Of a stretch of DNA of 64,000 nucleotides, positions 60,914 through 64,000 are shown one piece after another. Source of the stretch: Bacteroidetes bacterium GWF2_35_48 (lineage in GTDB: Bacteria > Bacteroidota > Bacteroidia > Bacteroidales > GWF2-35-48); NCBI GenBank assembly GCA_001769125.1, contig MEOG01000090.1, positions 1 through 64,000 on the forward strand, written 5' to 3'. How positions within the stretch are numbered: the stretch's first letter is position 1; each line of letters starts with the position of its first letter. The notes under the pieces were generated by a model, which had not been told where the DNA came from, did not search any database, and saw only the letters and a list, made by a program, of their open reading frames with translations. Both the position numbers and the translations under genes were made by a program.

Positions 60914-63900
60914 GTGAAAAAAAACATTTACATATTATTTATTTTCCTTTCTTGTGCAATTACAACCATAGCTCAGAACGCTATAGTCGGTGCAGGATTC
61001 TCTACAGGTTGGGGTGGTGGAGGTTGCCCAACCGGAAATGGAGATTTTAAATTCTTTGGTGCTGGAGTAGGAACAAGTTATTTTGTTTCAACTACTGCTA
61101 ACGGCACAGGAAACCAATATTGGCGTTTTGGTGTAGATTGGGATGGAACAACTGGGCAATATACAGTATCAATTGGCTCTGATGTTCCTGTTTCTCCAAG
61201 CACTCAATATTCATTAAATACTACATGCACTACTTCTGGCGCACTTTTTTACAGTGTTCCAAGTACTTCGTATAATTATATTTTTAAAACTTTGAATGCA
61301 GGCTCCAATCCTACGGGTACTTTTGTGTTTTTTGAAGTGCAGGGAACAGTAAGAACTATTTCATCTGCATCTCAAAGCCCTACTTCTGCTAAATCATATT
61401 CCGGTTTGCCTGTTGCAGTTACTGCAAGTTTATCAGGAACATTATCTACAGGACAAAAAGCCTACCTCAGATACACAAACGATAACTTTACAACATCAAC
61501 AGTTGTTGAAATGACTGGAACAGGTCCATGCACAGCAACTATACCTGCGGATTTCAATACTCCCTCTGCATCTGTGAAATATTATATTTTTACTTCTGGT
61601 CCAAATAATGTATCCACAGATGGAGCCAATGCAGATTTATTTACTATTAACCGCAGTACCGATTACAGCTATTCTGTCCCGGGTGGCTGGATTACAACTA
61701 GCACTGGTTATTGGAGCACTGCATCAAATTGGGACGCTGGTGTTACTCCCCCCACTGACAAAAACCTTGGAAATATTATTATTGCTCATAATATTTCACG
61801 ATTTAATCAAAATGCTCTTGTATCTGGTATAACTATTAACAATGGGATTACGATGACTTCCTATACCGGAGGCTATGTCCTGACAATCTCTTCCGGTGGC
61901 ATATTCACAAATAATGGCACATTCATTGCAAACGATGGCAAAGTTGCTTTTGCTGGTGCCGGATCTGTGTCCGGTACTGTTGCTTTTAATAATGTAGATA
62001 TTTCAGGGGGAGTTGATTTTGGTGCTAATTCTACAATTAACGGAACACTTACCTTGAATAGCGGAGGATATGTTAATACAAACGCTCCGGTCTATGGTGT
62101 AAATTCAACATTAAAGTATGCTTCAAATTTTGAACTTGCATCTGAATGGTACACTACTAGCAGCTCAGGACAAGGAGTTCCCTATAATGTAATTATTGAT
62201 GGAGGAAATGTTTATTCAAAAGCAGATGTTATTGTATCAAGATATTTGCGTGGTTCCCTTACTATAAATCCAGGAAAAATGTTTTCACTTTCAGGGGCAG
62301 ATTTTGGTGATCTTTATATCGGAGGAGACTGGACCAACAACGGAACGTTTAATGCTAACAACCGAAAAGTAACATTCAATGGAACTTCTGCACAAAATAT
62401 TAATTCAGCAACAACTTTCGGATATGTTACTATTGATAATACAACTTCATTCAATGCAAATATTTCTGTATTGCATCTTCTGATTAATGAAGATAAAACT
62501 TTTATTTCGCAAGCTTCTTCTGAAAGAACGCTCACTATCTTATCCGGAGGATCAATTACAAATAACGGAACATTCACTCCAAATGATGGCTGGGTTGCTT
62601 TTCTTGGAAATAATTCAATCACAGGAACAATTGCATTTAATAATGCATCTGTAGCTAATGATGGGGTTAATTTCGGTACTGCTTCAACTATTAATACGAT
62701 TCTTTTAATAAATCAAAGCGGATATGTGAATATTAATGCTCCTACTTATGCAGAAGGCTCTACACTGAAATACTGGACCAACGGACATTACGACAGAAGA
62801 GTAGAATGGTCTGCGCAATCAGGCAGAGGATATCCATGGCATGTGCAACTTTCAAATAATACTACTTTAAATTTAGGTTACGAATCCCCAGCTGTTCAAA
62901 AGGGCTGTGCTGGAAATCTAACCATTGACGAAAACTCTGCTTTGTATATGGACTATGATCCATCTGACATGACAGAAGAGCTAATTGTTAAAGGCGATCT
63001 TTATCTGAACGGGACATTGTCTTTGTCTGATGTTGCCGGTGGGGATATGGAAATCTATGGAAACTGGAATCGTACAGGTACTTTTAATCCCAAAAACAGA
63101 TTGGTTACATTTAAAGGCACTTCTAATCAAACAATAAATAATACAACAGCTTTTGACTATCTAAAAATTGAAAATTCAGGGGGAGCAGTTGTTTCACTGG
63201 CAGACAATATTTCTGTTTCACAAGCTGCAACTGTTGAAAGCGGGGCAATTTTCAATCTGTCAACCTATGTTGTTTCAGGAGTAGGATCTTTTGATAATAA
63301 AACGGGTGGTACTATAAAAATTGGGGCTCCTGATGGAATTTCTATTGCGCCTGATGCTACAGGAAATGTACAAACAACAACGCGTTTCTATAGACAAGAT
63401 GCGATTTATCATTATTCAGGAGCTTCAAATCAGGCAACAGGTAATGGTTTGACTAGTCCTTTGTATTCTGGCGGAAAAATTATCGTGGAATTAAATGATA
63501 ACGCTACTACACTCACTCCTACTGCGCAGATAAACACAAATACAGGTGCAGAAATAAAAATTATTCAGGGGACTTTAATTGAAAATGGAAGTGCAACCCG
63601 ATTTTATGGAAACGGCAATTTAACGATGACCGGAGGGATTTATAAATTCTTAACCACAGAATCAAGTTACCCGGATGATGTTACCGAATACTGCCCAAAA
63701 CTTTACGGAACCTACAACTTAACTGGAGGAATCATAGAACTGGCAGCTAATACAGATGGAACATATCAGGTGTTGAAAGGAGGAAAAACTTATTATATTA
63801 TTAAAATATCCGGAGGTAGTGCAAATAATGGATATAAAAGCATAAGTACTGCTTTGAGTATATCTAACAGTTTAACGATAACTGATGCCACTACTATTTT

Positions 63901-64000
63901 TGATTCTAAAAATTTTGGCATAACCGGAGATGGAGGTTTAATTATGGATGGAGGCCGATTTAGAATTTCTAAATTGACAAACTCTCAACCTGAACTTACT
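60914..64000 (+). CDS. Very large secreted repeat protein, truncated by the window end
   Basis: Reading frame open from a GTG at 60914 to the last base (1029 codons, no stop), so the C terminus is missing. The GTG start gives a clean signal peptide (MKKNIYILFIFLSCAITTIAQ). An N-terminal beta domain (about 22-250) has GWGGGGCPTGNGDFKFFG and W-x-F-G-V-D-W-D-G blocks. From the GYWSTASNWDAG motif near residue 270 onward there are repeated beta-helix-like units (about 190-210 residues in the clearest cases) containing SGGxxTNNGTF and VAFxGxxSxxGTxAFNN, then GYVNxNAPxYxxxSTLKY. These resemble autotransporter-like or filamentous adhesin repeats of Bacteroidota T9SS cargo. A sorting domain is expected beyond the window but not seen. 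Confidence 0.85.
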   Translation, partial: MKKNIYILFIFLSCAITTIAQNAIVGAGFSTGWGGGGCPTGNGDFKFFGAGVGTSYFVSTTANGTGNQYWRFGVDWDGTTGQYTVSIGSDVPVSPSTQYSLNTTCTTSGALFYSVPSTSYNYIFKTLNAGSNPTGTFVFFEVQGTVRTISSASQSPTSAKSYSGLPVAVTASLSGTLSTGQKAYLRYTNDNFTTSTVVEMTGTGPCTATIPADFNTPSASVKYYIFTSGPNNVSTDGANADLFTINRSTDYSYSVPGGWITTSTGYWSTASNWDAGVTPPTDKNLGNIIIAHNISRFNQNALVSGITINNGITMTSYTGGYVLTISSGGIFTNNGTFIANDGKVAFAGAGSVSGTVAFNNVDISGGVDFGANSTINGTLTLNSGGYVNTNAPVYGVNSTLKYASNFELASEWYTTSSSGQGVPYNVIIDGGNVYSKADVIVSRYLRGSLTINPGKMFSLSGADFGDLYIGGDWTNNGTFNANNRKVTFNGTSAQNINSATTFGYVTIDNTTSFNANISVLHLLINEDKTFISQASSERTLTILSGGSITNNGTFTPNDGWVAFLGNNSITGTIAFNNASVANDGVNFGTASTINTILLINQSGYVNINAPTYAEGSTLKYWTNGHYDRRVEWSAQSGRGYPWHVQLSNNTTLNLGYESPAVQKGCAGNLTIDENSALYMDYDPSDMTEELIVKGDLYLNGTLSLSDVAGGDMEIYGNWNRTGTFNPKNRLVTFKGTSNQTINNTTAFDYLKIENSGGAVVSLADNISVSQAATVESGAIFNLSTYVVSGVGSFDNKTGGTIKIGAPDGISIAPDATGNVQTTTRFYRQDAIYHYSGASNQATGNGLTSPLYSGGKIIVELNDNATTLTPTAQINTNTGAEIKIIQGTLIENGSATRFYGNGNLTMTGGIYKFLTTESSYPDDVTEYCPKLYGTYNLTGGIIELAANTDGTYQVLKGGKTYYIIKISGGSANNGYKSISTALSISNSLTITDATTIFDSKNFGITGDGGLIMDGGRFRISKLTNSQPELT

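Overview
The window comes from the chromosome of a member of the Bacteroidota, probably a free-living or environmental lineage with a type IX secretion system (T9SS). The evidence is: AT-rich DNA; promoters of the Bacteroidota form TTTG-N19-TAnnTTTG; genes without Shine-Dalgarno sites; secreted proteins ending in T9SS sorting domains of both the short type A kind and the CHU_C/gliding (type B) kind; a PorE-like OmpA protein; and a ribosomal block in the order rplM-rpsI-rpsB-tsf followed by pyrH-frr. No rRNA, tRNA, CRISPR array, prophage or transposase gene was seen.

Layout. 1-9.6 kb: a membrane acyltransferase with a small secreted protein, a flavoprotein, a PIN-domain toxin-antitoxin-like pair, and two T9SS cargo proteins (a C10 cysteine protease with three CUB domains, and a propeller/adhesin protein). 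9.6-12.6 kb: a repeat-rich accessory stretch with a VapC-type pair and a DUF4143 ATPase whose promoter region carries four palindromes at exact 32-bp spacing. 12.6-15.9 kb: a tricorn-type S41 protease. 15.9-24.7 kb: two giant SprB/PKD-repeat surface proteins in tandem. 24.7-29.7 kb: a lone N-terminal transketolase subunit, an M50-like membrane protein, a barrel-like protein, TilS and a small secreted protein. 29.7-32.7 kb: a TPR-PAS-SpoIIE phosphatase. 33-40.7 kb: a porin-like protein, an HMA-fold protein, a metallophosphoesterase, QueE, a GT-C type membrane protein, RdgB and a DUF4349-like protein. 40.7-48.6 kb: a subtilase and a second small T9SS cargo protein, then a propeller-Y_Y_Y-PAS-SpoIIE sensor phosphatase. 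48.7-56.2 kb: DUF2147 and DUF6122-like genes, the translation block, a Spy-like protein with an HMA-AraC regulator, and rplS. 56.2-64 kb: a PorE-like protein, an E/K-rich secreted protein, a PfkB kinase, and the start of a very large secreted repeat protein that runs off the end.

The genes fall into three working groups. One is the T9SS cargo (seven proteins) with a possible secretion-system component. One is envelope sensing and signalling: two phosphatases built on the same PAS-PP2C module but with different sensors, and a probable metal-stress pair. The third is core translation and nucleotide housekeeping.

The most unusual content is non-coding. Two 180-183 bp elements (32786-32968 and 49173-49352) share a conserved core in which three helices are kept by compensatory base changes. 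A second family has a conserved loop and copy-specific stems. A third family of perfect palindromes carries copy-specific outer arms, and one copy has become part of the 5' end of a gene.
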